From positions 1-51,832 of the forward strand of contig JAILRO010000042.1 in NCBI GenBank assembly GCA_024698145.1: DNA of 51,832 bases, in the 5' to 3' direction. Source of the stretch: Lachnospiraceae bacterium. GTDB taxonomy: Bacteria > Bacillota > Clostridia > Lachnospirales > Lachnospiraceae. Under the pieces are notes generated by a model, which searched no databases, had not been told where the DNA came from, and was given only the letters and a program-made list of their open reading frames with translations. Both the position numbers and the translations under genes were made by a program. Below are positions 23,679 to 31,789 of the stretch, in pieces (the stretch's first letter is position 1; each line of letters starts with the position of its first letter).

Positions 23679-25166
23679 ATGATAAATGTAATCGAATGCA
23701 TTAAAGAAAAAATGAATGCTTTATCATTAGAAGAATATTCTGAAGCAATACAAGTCGTAGATTTTACATTTGGAATGAAAGATTCTACATGTGTTAGTAA
23801 GGAGATTGTTCAAGATATATTCAATCTTTTCCCGTCACGTGATTTTGTAGAAATAACTATTAGCAATGAAGCGGATGCTGTTATTCAAATTTCAACAATT
23901 AGTGACCTAGACAAGTATGATTGGGAAATTTTTGATGGTGACCCAGTAAAAATGAAATATCATGTTAAAAAAAATATTTCAGAACAGGATGAAGTTACAA
24001 TCTACTGTTATGACAAGTTTTGTGAATATATTATAAATAAAGAATTACTAGAAATAATGGTTATTTTTTCAGAATTATTAAAAGATAGAGAGTTTATAAA
24101 CTTTGAAGTACTAGACAGCGATATTTATTTTTCAACGAAATCTATTTCGTTTATTGGTAGAGAAGATCATGGCACAATAGTGAGAGATGAAAGATTAGAA
24201 AAACTGAAATTAATAAGAGATAATTCCAACTTAAGGGGTGGATACTTATATTCATTAGTACCGGGTGATTTTTCTTTCCAAATAAGTGGAATTAAGAATA
24301 AATTATCAGATTGTTTTGCAAAGATAGAGACTCTTTTATCCGTTTGTTATATAGCAAATGATGCAGAGATTGAAGAATCAAAAACAATCAAAATAAGGAT
24401 TTCTGGACAACGTAATGTAAATATGGAAATGGAAATTCGGGATATTGTTTTCAATAAAGAAATTGTGAAGATTTATAATTGGATTTATGAAGGGGGAAAC
24501 TGTACAGATAAGGCTATTATTGCACGAAATATATTAAGTCTTCATTGTAGATATTCCAGCATAATTAATTTGGACGATAAAACATTTTCGTCAATCCAAT
24601 CGAATTTTAATCTATATCAAAAGGATAACGTAGATAGATATTTGGATTTAAAGAATCAAGTTGGTAAAAATGTAACAGAGATTATTGAGAAATCAAGTGA
24701 ATTGGCATTTAGTATTCTTCATGGAATGAAAAAAAACATAATAGCGGTATTTAGTTTCCTGTTTACAGTAATACTTGCCAATATAGTATCTGAGGTGCCG
24801 TTAGATAATATATTTACTAGAGATGTAACAGTTATATTTGAGATTATTATTGTTTTCTCCGTATTTTTTTTATCCGTTAATATCTATGAAACTAACTATA
24901 GAATTAACCAAATGGTGAAGGGGTTTGATAAGTTAAAAAATAATTACACAGACGTATTTGACAATGATGAATTGAAAGAACTCATGGGAGAGGAGAACTT
25001 TAAAAACGAGTTTGTTACGCAGATAAAAAAACAGCGCAATATGGCTATTTTATTCTGGGTAAGCCTGTTATTAATATCGTTTGTAGTTCTAGAATTGATT
25101 AGCAGCGATCCGACAGTAGGGCGGATATTTGATTTACTGATAAGACTTGGAGAAGAGATTATATGA
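23679..25166 (+). CDS. Membrane-anchored protein, putative partner/effector of the NdpA-like protein
   Basis: 495 aa. Residues 1-345 form a soluble domain without motifs I recognise. Residues about 353-372 (IIAVFSFLFTVILANIVS), 383-402 (TVIFEIIIVFSVFFLSV) and 455-473 (MAILFWVSLLLISFVVLEL) are hydrophobic helices, the first two forming a hairpin and the third after a charged stretch. The large soluble domain is most likely cytoplasmic. RBS AAAAGGTGG. Its 2.6-kb two-gene unit is bounded by direct repeats, so it can probably be exchanged as a cassette. A sensor-plus-membrane pair is the main reading; a transport or stress role cannot be excluded. Confidence 0.5.
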   Translation: MINVIECIKEKMNALSLEEYSEAIQVVDFTFGMKDSTCVSKEIVQDIFNLFPSRDFVEITISNEADAVIQISTISDLDKYDWEIFDGDPVKMKYHVKKNISEQDEVTIYCYDKFCEYIINKELLEIMVIFSELLKDREFINFEVLDSDIYFSTKSISFIGREDHGTIVRDERLEKLKLIRDNSNLRGGYLYSLVPGDFSFQISGIKNKLSDCFAKIETLLSVCYIANDAEIEESKTIKIRISGQRNVNMEMEIRDIVFNKEIVKIYNWIYEGGNCTDKAIIARNILSLHCRYSSIINLDDKTFSSIQSNFNLYQKDNVDRYLDLKNQVGKNVTEIIEKSSELAFSILHGMKKNIIAVFSFLFTVILANIVSEVPLDNIFTRDVTVIFEIIIVFSVFFLSVNIYETNYRINQMVKGFDKLKNNYTDVFDNDELKELMGEENFKNEFVTQIKKQRNMAILFWVSLLLISFVVLELISSDPTVGRIFDLLIRLGEEII

Positions 25167-25210
25167 TTGTGGTGTGACTTGGCTGGTTGCAAACAAAATG
25201 AAGAATCTGT

Positions 25211-25237
25211 AAAAAGGTCTCGGAAGAGACCTTTTTT
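25211..25237 (+). terminator. Terminator after the NdpA-like module
   Basis: AAAAAGGTCTC-GGAA-GAGACCTTTTTT, an 11-bp perfect stem with a T run. Same stem as 22505-22528 with a different loop. Confidence 0.85.
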
Positions 25238-25290
25238 CTTTGCGAAAAACTGGGATTTTTGTCGAGTAAGTGATATAATTACAAATGTAG
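25213..25290. repeat. 78-bp direct repeat, copy 2 (terminator plus promoter)
   Basis: Second copy of the repeat at 22505-22582. Its TATAAT lies at about 25273-25278. Differences cluster in the hairpin loop (GGAA versus ACCC) and near the -35 region. A further short element, GAGGACAATTTATGGGA (25323-25339), recurs at 25744-25760. Confidence 0.75.
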
Positions 25291-25398
25291 TTGTACAGGC
25301 TTTGGGATGCCCATAATAGTATGAGGACAATTTATGGGATATCTAATGTGATATTATCAAAGCATAAAATTAAATTATTTACAAGGAGGAACTATATT

Positions 25399-25668
25399 AT
25401 GGCAGGATTTGGATTTGATGCAGGAAAGGGACAGGCAGTAGGGAAGGCTGATGACATTTATGTTGTTATTCAGGTAGTACTTACGGAGAAGTTTATTGGA
25501 ACCGGATCTGGAGTTTCAAGTTTAACTAATCTTCAGAAGGTAATTAATGAACAGGCAGCAAAAGGTTACAGACTTCACACAATAACAACCACGTCTTCCG
25601 GCTCAAAAGGATTCATGGGTGGAGATAAGATTCAGGCGACTATGGTTTTTGAGAAGCTTAATCGTTAG
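25399..25668 (+). CDS. DUF4177-like small protein
   Basis: 89 aa from ATG 25399 (RBS AAGGAGG). The core DDIYVVIQVVLTEKF and LQKVINEQAAKGYRLHTITT, then KIQATMVFEKL, matches the small DUF4177 pattern. It sits alone between two terminators, in a cassette with its own promoter. Unknown function. Confidence 0.6.
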   Translation: MAGFGFDAGKGQAVGKADDIYVVIQVVLTEKFIGTGSGVSSLTNLQKVINEQAAKGYRLHTITTTSSGSKGFMGGDKIQATMVFEKLNR

Positions 25669-25681
25669 GAGAACGCATACT

Positions 25682-25710
25682 AAAAAAGGTCTCACCCGAG
25701 GCCTTTTTTT
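25682..25710 (+). terminator. Terminator after the DUF4177-like gene
   Basis: AAAAAAGGTCTC-ACCC-GAGGCCTTTTTTT, a 12-bp stem with one G-U pair. It has the same loop and nearly the same stem as 22505-22528, a third member of this terminator family. Confidence 0.85.
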
Positions 25711-25773
25711 GATGTCATAAAACTAATCTGTTCAGTATAATGCGAGGACAATTTAAGGGACAGGGGGTGTAGT

Positions 25774-25902
25774 ATGATTAGGGTATTAAAGAAAAGATTG
25801 GAGGGCTTCTTATGGGAACATATGCAATTGATAGGTTATATTATGTTATGGATTATAGCAGTAACTATTATAAAGTTGATGAGAAAGGTCAACTTGTGGT
25901 AG
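25774..25902 (+). CDS. Possible small basic membrane peptide overlapping the next gene
   Basis: 42 aa, MIRVLKKRLEGFLWEHMQLI followed by GYIMLWIIAVTIIK and a basic end. A strong RBS (CAGGGGGTG) precedes it, and a -10 TATAAT lies about 40 bases upstream. It overlaps the start of the 412-aa gene in another frame. A short helix with basic ends resembles small membrane toxins, but an out-of-frame coincidence is possible. Confidence 0.25.
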   Translation: MIRVLKKRLEGFLWEHMQLIGYIMLWIIAVTIIKLMRKVNLW

Positions 25903-27050
25903 CTGGGACAGATGAAGATGCAACAGTGTTTTCTTTTGCCGAAGCTAACAGAAGAATAGGCGCTGGACCTAAGAGCAGGTTTTATTTTATGACACCTGTA
26001 GATGAAGATGATATCGATGATCTATCGAATGATGAATCAGATGTAGTGTATGAATCGAGTGATGATGTAAGTGCTGTGACTAGAGAATTGATTGAGTCTG
26101 AGAATAATGAAACTATTGAAAAATCAATTTCAGAATACAAATTATCAAGTATTAATTGGAAAGAATACTTAACGCAGTTCACATGTATTGTTTCAGAATT
26201 AGGAGAATACAAAAAGACTCTTGTTAAGTCGTTATCCGAAGTTGATCAGAAAGTATGTGATATTCTTCATTACATTGAGTTATGTGAAACTAATAATGAA
26301 GACTCTTCTGATATTATTGAATTGCTTAGGGTTTGCAGAGAGAACCGTCGAGTTATTAAAGATGAGATTTTGCGGGTAGATACCTTTCAAAGGAACTTTG
26401 GAACGACAACGAATGTGACCAAGGCAGAAGAAGTATTGAAGGCTTTAAAAGGACTCGAAACAAGAAAATACAAACCAAGAAAGTTTTCTGAACTTTTTGA
26501 TGGAAATGTTATATGTGTTCAGCGTGATACTGAAAAAAGGACTAGGAAAATAGAATCATTTACAAATGCAGAGGATTCATTTTTTAATGATAAAGAGGAG
26601 GAAATGCAAATGGAATATGTTAGAAAAGAAACTATATTTGACGGAAAAGAGAATGACTGGATTGCCTTTGCTTCTATGCAGGCAGAGTTTTATAAGAATG
26701 CTAATCAATATATTGTGAATCTTCAGATTGATATTGATAATATAGATGAAGAAATAGCCAATTTGATGGAGGAAATGGAAGTTTCAAACTGTAACGTAAC
26801 ACAAGGATATAAACTATTTAAGAGAATGAAAGATTTGCGACTGGAACGCAGAGAAAAAGAGAATGAATTAGAAAGTCTCTATATTCTTACAGACCATTTT
26901 AATATGGGTAGAATGGCTGAGGAATGTGAAAGAAAGTATGAAGAGTTGGATACGTATTTGTTTGGCAGTCGCCAGGATGATCCGGATGAAGGATATGAGG
27001 ATGAGAACATAGATAATGGTGATAAAGCAATTATAGGATTAGCAGGTTGA
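25812..27050 (+). CDS. Hypothetical acidic coiled-coil protein
   Basis: 412 aa, start after TTGGAGGGC. The N-terminal 60 residues (AIDRLYYVMDYSSNYYKVDE) look like a compact beta-rich domain, followed by an acidic linker (DEDDIDDLSNDESD). Residues about 110-375 are mainly helical with coiled-coil character (NIDEEIANLMEEMEV, RLERREKENELESLY). The C-terminus is acidic (QDDPDEGYEDEN). No enzyme motif or family is recognised. It occupies the third terminator-bounded cassette. Its helical form would suit a structural or adaptor protein. Confidence 0.5.
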   Translation: MGTYAIDRLYYVMDYSSNYYKVDEKGQLVVAGTDEDATVFSFAEANRRIGAGPKSRFYFMTPVDEDDIDDLSNDESDVVYESSDDVSAVTRELIESENNETIEKSISEYKLSSINWKEYLTQFTCIVSELGEYKKTLVKSLSEVDQKVCDILHYIELCETNNEDSSDIIELLRVCRENRRVIKDEILRVDTFQRNFGTTTNVTKAEEVLKALKGLETRKYKPRKFSELFDGNVICVQRDTEKRTRKIESFTNAEDSFFNDKEEEMQMEYVRKETIFDGKENDWIAFASMQAEFYKNANQYIVNLQIDIDNIDEEIANLMEEMEVSNCNVTQGYKLFKRMKDLRLERREKENELESLYILTDHFNMGRMAEECERKYEELDTYLFGSRQDDPDEGYEDENIDNGDKAIIGLAG

Positions 27051-27078
27051 TTAACATATGGTAAAGGAGCATTTGACG

Positions 27079-27183
27079 ATGTGGAAAAGATTTTTATTAT
27101 GGATGAGACCTCATAAACGATGTAAGAAGTGTTGCATGACTTGTGAGTTTTATGAAATATGCAAGGGTGATTTTAATGAGTAG
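27079..27183 (+). CDS. 34-aa cysteine-rich peptide
   Basis: MWKRFLLWMRPHKRCKKC then CMTCEFYEICKG. RBS AAAGGAG nine bases before ATG. Five cysteines in a short basic peptide suggest metal binding, or a zinc-ribbon stub. It lies in the 344-base gap 27051-27394, which otherwise holds only promoter-like AT-rich sequence and the inverted repeat at 27277-27378. Confidence 0.4.
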   Translation: MWKRFLLWMRPHKRCKKCCMTCEFYEICKGDFNE

Positions 27184-27276
27184 AGAGGAAAAGAGATGTG
27201 TATATTTATTACAAGTGATATATATCGACAAATTATATTAATAATTTACTCTGTCCCTTTATTATAACTCTCAATT

Positions 27277-27378
27277 GTGATAAAATGTAAAAAGCGGCGT
27301 TGTTACTTGAAAGAGCATGATATTTTATAAAATAATTAACAACGAATATGATTGAAATTGACCTATGCATTTTATCAC
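27277..27378. promoter_or_regulatory. Paired 11-bp inverted sites around the WYL regulator promoter
   Basis: GTGATAAAATG (27277-27287) and its exact reverse complement CATTTTATCAC (27368-27378) lie 80 bases apart just upstream of the WYL gene at 27395. Two oppositely oriented 11-mers are a plausible pair of operator sites for the regulator, allowing looping. Confidence 0.4.
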
Positions 27379-27394
27379 TTTGGGAGTATGGTAA

Positions 27395-28378
27395 ATGAGA
27401 TCAAAAAATCAGAAATTAAAACTTTTGTATCTTGCGAAAATAATGCAGGAAAAAACAGATGATACGCATGCACTCAGCATGGCAGAGATTATAGAAGAAC
27501 TTAATAAATATGAAATCGAGGCTCACAGGAAAAGCATTTATACTGATATAGAGGCATTAAATGATTACGGAATTGAGATCCTGAAATATCAAAAGGGAAG
27601 CAATACATATTATCATTGTGGAACGAGAGATTTTGAACTGGCTGAACTTCACATCATCATTGATGCCATCGCTTCATCAAAGTTTATTACTGTGAAAAAG
27701 TCGCGTGACCTTATCAAGAAGATTGAGAATATGGCCAGCCTGTATGATAAGAAACTGCTCGATAGAGCAGTGTATGTATCGGGTCGTGTTAAAAATATGA
27801 ATGAAAGTATTTTCTATACGATTGATTCGATACAAAACGCTATTGCGAACAATCATAAAATTAAGTTTCAATATTTCGGATGGAATGTTGATAAGGAGAT
27901 GGAACTTCATCATGATGGTGATTATTATGAGATAAGCCCGTGGACTTTGGTGTGGGATAACGAGAATTATTATCTTGTTGGATTTGATAGTAAAGTAGAT
28001 GATTTCCGTCATTATAGAGTTGATAAAATGATTCATACAGAAGAGATAAAGGACAAGAGACAAGGCGCAGCTAAGTACAAGGCAAAAGATAAAGATATAT
28101 ACAGCCGAATGCGATTTAGAATGTTTGACGGAGAAGAGCAGATGGTGACACTCCGCTGTTCTGATGATATGGCAAATGTAATAATTGATCAGTTTGGCAG
28201 AGATATACAGATTCAGAAAATGAAGACCGGAGAATTCAAAGCAAGAGTTGAAGTGGCGGTCAGTGATCAGTTCCTTGGATGGATTCTTGCTCTTGGAGGC
28301 AAGGTTGTAATAGAAAGTCCAAAGGCTGTAAGAGACAGGTTTGTGGAATTGATTCAGGAGAATATGGGGAAGTATTAA
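27395..28378 (+). CDS. WYL-domain transcriptional regulator 1
   Basis: 327 aa. N-terminal winged helix (LSMAEIIEELNKYEIEAHRK, SIYTDIEALNDYGIEI), a linker, then a WYL domain at about residues 150-235 with SPWTLVWDNENYYLVGF and FRHYRVDKM, and a C-terminal WCX-like extension (VTLRCSDDMANVIIDQFG). This is the DeoR-type HTH-WYL-WCX layout of BrxR/CapW regulators, which repress defence genes and are released by a nucleotide or nucleic-acid ligand. It heads a module with a sigma factor and a nuclease-helicase. A second regulator of the same layout is at 40108. Confidence 0.85.
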   Translation: MRSKNQKLKLLYLAKIMQEKTDDTHALSMAEIIEELNKYEIEAHRKSIYTDIEALNDYGIEILKYQKGSNTYYHCGTRDFELAELHIIIDAIASSKFITVKKSRDLIKKIENMASLYDKKLLDRAVYVSGRVKNMNESIFYTIDSIQNAIANNHKIKFQYFGWNVDKEMELHHDGDYYEISPWTLVWDNENYYLVGFDSKVDDFRHYRVDKMIHTEEIKDKRQGAAKYKAKDKDIYSRMRFRMFDGEEQMVTLRCSDDMANVIIDQFGRDIQIQKMKTGEFKARVEVAVSDQFLGWILALGGKVVIESPKAVRDRFVELIQENMGKY

Positions 28379-28485
28379 AGCGAGAAGCTGAAGGAATAAA
28401 ATTAATAAATGAAATAATAGAAAAATGATAGGTCCTATTGGATAGATTTATTCAGAATGATAAGTGTTAGAGTGGGGATAAGAAT

Positions 28486-29592
28486 ATGAATGAAGACATT
28501 ATCTTGAAAATGGTCCAGCCATATTTAAAAGATAATACAATTACATATCGAGAGTTTGATAATATTTTTGAATTTTTATCTTTGAAAGAACAATATGTTG
28601 TTGTAGAGATTTTATTTTCAAAAGGTATCTTATTGGTAGAGGATGATACAAATTCTGAATTAGAGTCAGTGAATGTTGATGAGGAAGTAGTTATTAATGA
28701 TACTGAAATTGATGAATTAGATGATTTTGAAATTCTATATGATGAAGATATATTCAAAGATAAAAATAATAGTGATGATAATGTAGTGTATTATAAGGAT
28801 GTTAGGCAGTCTAATGATATGCTTTGTATGCTAATTCAAGAAGGAAATATGCAAGCAAGACAGGATATTTGTGTAAAAAACAAATTGCTTGTAGATAAAT
28901 ATGTTAATGCTTATTTACGATATTTTGGTAATCACTTGGATTTTGAGGACTTAGAACAGGTTGGTTTTATTGGCTTGCTTAAAGCTGCAGAAAAATATGA
29001 TATAAGAAGAGATTCGGCTTTTAGTACGTATGCAGTGTTTTGGATAAAGCAATCAATTGTTAGAGAAGTAATGGACAATGGTTTTGTTATTCGAGTACCA
29101 GTGCATGTCATGGAACAGATTGGAAAGATGACAAGGTTGGATAATGAATATAGCTTTAAAGGGTATGATTTTAATGAACGCATTGTATTGGTTGCGAGTG
29201 ATATGCAAATTCCAGAGGAAAAAGTACAATATTTGTTAGGAGTAAGGCAACATTATTTATCTTATTCGTCATTAAATACACCAGTTGGTGAGGAAGAAGA
29301 CACTGAATTAGAAGATTTGTATTATGACAAATCGCAGGAATTGATAGAGGATGTTGTTAGTAGTACGATGTTAAGAGAGCAGTTAGTAGAGGTATTTTCT
29401 ACACTTACAGAGAGAGAACAGAAGGTGTTAAGACTTAGATATGGTCTTGATGACGGAAGAAACAGAACTCTTGAGGAGGTTGGAAAGGAATTCAATGTCA
29501 CAAGAGAGAGAATTAGACAAGTTGAAGCAAAGGCTTTAAGAAAATTGAGACATCCAGCTCGTAGCAGGAAATTAAGAGATTATTTAGATTAG
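28486..29592 (+). CDS. SigA/RpoD-like accessory sigma-70 factor
   Basis: 368 aa. Residues 1-50 resemble region 1.1 (ITYREFDNIFEFLSLKEQ), then a very acidic segment (about 50-100). Region 2 is at about 120-210 with DLEQVGFIGLLKAAEKYD and FSTYAVFWIKQSI; residues of the -10 binding part are retained. The C-terminal region 4.2 (LTEREQKVLRLRYGLDDGRN, NVTRERIRQVEAKALRKLRH) is near the housekeeping consensus. The usual region 1.2 DPVRMYL motif is absent. It is not the genomic rpoD by context: it lies between a WYL regulator and a helicase in a defence island. It may direct RNA polymerase to the island genes or compete during infection. RBS GTGGGGA. Confidence 0.8.
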   Translation: MNEDIILKMVQPYLKDNTITYREFDNIFEFLSLKEQYVVVEILFSKGILLVEDDTNSELESVNVDEEVVINDTEIDELDDFEILYDEDIFKDKNNSDDNVVYYKDVRQSNDMLCMLIQEGNMQARQDICVKNKLLVDKYVNAYLRYFGNHLDFEDLEQVGFIGLLKAAEKYDIRRDSAFSTYAVFWIKQSIVREVMDNGFVIRVPVHVMEQIGKMTRLDNEYSFKGYDFNERIVLVASDMQIPEEKVQYLLGVRQHYLSYSSLNTPVGEEEDTELEDLYYDKSQELIEDVVSSTMLREQLVEVFSTLTEREQKVLRLRYGLDDGRNRTLEEVGKEFNVTRERIRQVEAKALRKLRHPARSRKLRDYLD

Positions 29593-29606
29593 TATGGAGT
29601 GATTAA

Positions 29607-31574
29607 ATGAGTGTACACGTGTCGATAATAGGGTCAAAACCAGATTCGGATGAATACCAGGGAGCGATAAAGTTAAAAAAAATAATAGAGAGAGATTTGC
29701 CAGCATCTGTAGTGGGTGAAATTGTGCTTCATGCAAATGTAACATTGTTCGGTCAGGTAGTAAAAGATGTTGATTTGATGATGATGGGGACATTGTCAAA
29801 TTATAATCCAAAACTTGAATTTGCAAATGATGGTAATGATGTTGTAGCTGATGTAAATGTTAGTAGTTTTTGTACGGTTATAGAAATTAAATCGCATGAT
29901 ATTTCAGGTGTATATCGAGAAGGTACAGAAGTATTTGTGAAATATGGGGCGGGAAGTCATTCTGTTACCACTCAATCAAATGAACAAAAAATATCCGCAA
30001 AGAGATTTTTTGAGAAATCTATTAGTTATTCGCCTTTTATAACAAACCTTATTTGGTTTACAAGTATTTCTCATGATGAGATAGATGATTTTATGAGTAT
30101 TGGAACCAAAAAGATGTTATCAAATGTTTTTGGTTCCGATTTTGGGTTTAAAGATATAATGCAATTGTTGGTATTGCAGCGACCACCAAAGTATTATCAT
30201 GGACACTATAACTTGGATTCTGGATATGCAGGTAAGTCAGTAGAAGATTTGCAAAAAGTATTTCGTTCTTTTACAAAAGCAAAAGAAGGAATGGGATTTT
30301 TAACAAGAAATCGAATAGAGCAAATTACAGCTGGAAATGTCCAAAGTAGTTTGAACATAAAGAAGAATGAAAATATGTCACTTCTTCGAGGTCGAGCTGG
30401 AACAGGAAAAACAGTTTGTATTATTAAGAACGCGATTCAGCTTGTAGATGAAGAGTCTGCAAGAGTTTTGATACTTACATATAATAGAGCTTTAGTATCA
30501 GATATAAGAAGGTTGTTTGCATTGGCAGAGCTGCCGGATATGTTTCAAGAGCAATGTGTATCAATTAGTACAATGCAATCGTTCTTTTATAAAATTATAA
30601 ATAAGAATTTATATGATGATAAAATGTCAGGAGAGGATTATCTTGCAAAATATGAGAACTATTTGTTAGAGCTTCTTGAATTTATGCATGATGATGAAGC
30701 ATATGAGTGTGTAAGAGAAATATGCATGAAAGATTGCTATTTAGATTGGGATTATTGCATGATAGATGAAGCACAGGATTGGACAGTGACGGAACGAGAC
30801 TTGATTCTGAGATTGTTTGATAGTTCACAGATTGTTGTTGCCGATGGTGGAAATCAGTTTGTGAGAAAGTTTATCCCATGTGATTGGAATATTGTAAGAG
30901 ATAAGACGAATATTAAATTAAAGTATTGTTTAAGACAAAAGAGTAATCTGATTTCATTTGTGAACCATTTTTCAAAAAAGCTTGGTAATACCAGTAATAG
31001 AATTATTCCATCTGAAAAAATGATAGGTGGAAAAGTTATTATAATGAGCAGTACAGATGATATTTATGATGTTTGCAAAAAAGAAATGAAAGATTTGAAA
31101 AAAGCTGGCAACATTTTATATGACATGATGATATTGGTTCCTCATCAAATGGTAGAAAAGAGTGGAAATGGAAGACGTTTTAAGTACACCAATGAATTTG
31201 AAAATAGGGATATTTTTTTATGGGATGGTACTTCTGATGATTTGAGAGGTTTATATTCACCGCTTGGGGATGAAGTAAGACTATATCAGTATGAGTCGGC
31301 TAGAGGTTTAGAGGCATGGACAGTAGTTTGCTTGGATTTTGACCAATATCTTGATAATAAAATGTCGGAATATAACGCTGATGATAATGCAAATGCGTTG
31401 TTGTTGGAAAGCGATGAAGATAAGAGGATGAAATACTTGCTTAATTGGGCATTGGTTCCGCTTACAAGAGCGATTGATACTATTGTTATTACGTTGAAGG
31501 ATAACGAGTCAAAATGGTCAAAGTTATTATATGAGTTACAAGAGTCGTGTGGGGATTACGTGATTAAGAACTAG
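29607..31574 (+). CDS. Nuclease-UvrD/Rep-like helicase fusion (NERD-type)
   Basis: 655 aa. Residues about 10-150 form a nuclease-related domain with KDVDLMMM and VIEIKSH, a D...ExK PD-(D/E)XK pattern as in NERD domains. The helicase part follows: Walker A GRAGTGKTV at about 261-269, motif II MIDEAQDWT at about 385-393, motif VI WALVPLTRAIDTIVI near 615-630. It is a superfamily 1 DNA helicase/translocase with an attached nuclease, a layout common in anti-phage islands. It starts 14 bases after the sigma factor gene, in the same operon. Confidence 0.75.
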   Translation: MSVHVSIIGSKPDSDEYQGAIKLKKIIERDLPASVVGEIVLHANVTLFGQVVKDVDLMMMGTLSNYNPKLEFANDGNDVVADVNVSSFCTVIEIKSHDISGVYREGTEVFVKYGAGSHSVTTQSNEQKISAKRFFEKSISYSPFITNLIWFTSISHDEIDDFMSIGTKKMLSNVFGSDFGFKDIMQLLVLQRPPKYYHGHYNLDSGYAGKSVEDLQKVFRSFTKAKEGMGFLTRNRIEQITAGNVQSSLNIKKNENMSLLRGRAGTGKTVCIIKNAIQLVDEESARVLILTYNRALVSDIRRLFALAELPDMFQEQCVSISTMQSFFYKIINKNLYDDKMSGEDYLAKYENYLLELLEFMHDDEAYECVREICMKDCYLDWDYCMIDEAQDWTVTERDLILRLFDSSQIVVADGGNQFVRKFIPCDWNIVRDKTNIKLKYCLRQKSNLISFVNHFSKKLGNTSNRIIPSEKMIGGKVIIMSSTDDIYDVCKKEMKDLKKAGNILYDMMILVPHQMVEKSGNGRRFKYTNEFENRDIFLWDGTSDDLRGLYSPLGDEVRLYQYESARGLEAWTVVCLDFDQYLDNKMSEYNADDNANALLLESDEDKRMKYLLNWALVPLTRAIDTIVITLKDNESKWSKLLYELQESCGDYVIKN

Positions 31575-31789
31575 GCGCTTGTGGATAAACAGAACGTAGG
31601 AATTTAGGACTCACAAAAGCTTGATGATTTGTTTTCTGGGCATATATCATCAGAAATGGGATTATAGAACCTGCTTTATATCTCAATAAGCGCTGCTATA
31701 AATATATAGAACTTAGTAATCATTTGACGAATCCGGTAAAACTAAGGATTTTTGTTAAATAGTGTCCAAAGAAGAATAGAGGGGATAAG

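Noticed and set aside
22603-25166. Calling the two-gene module Kiwa
   Set aside because: The membrane protein is much larger than KwaA and the helices are at its C-terminus; the order and sizes do not match.
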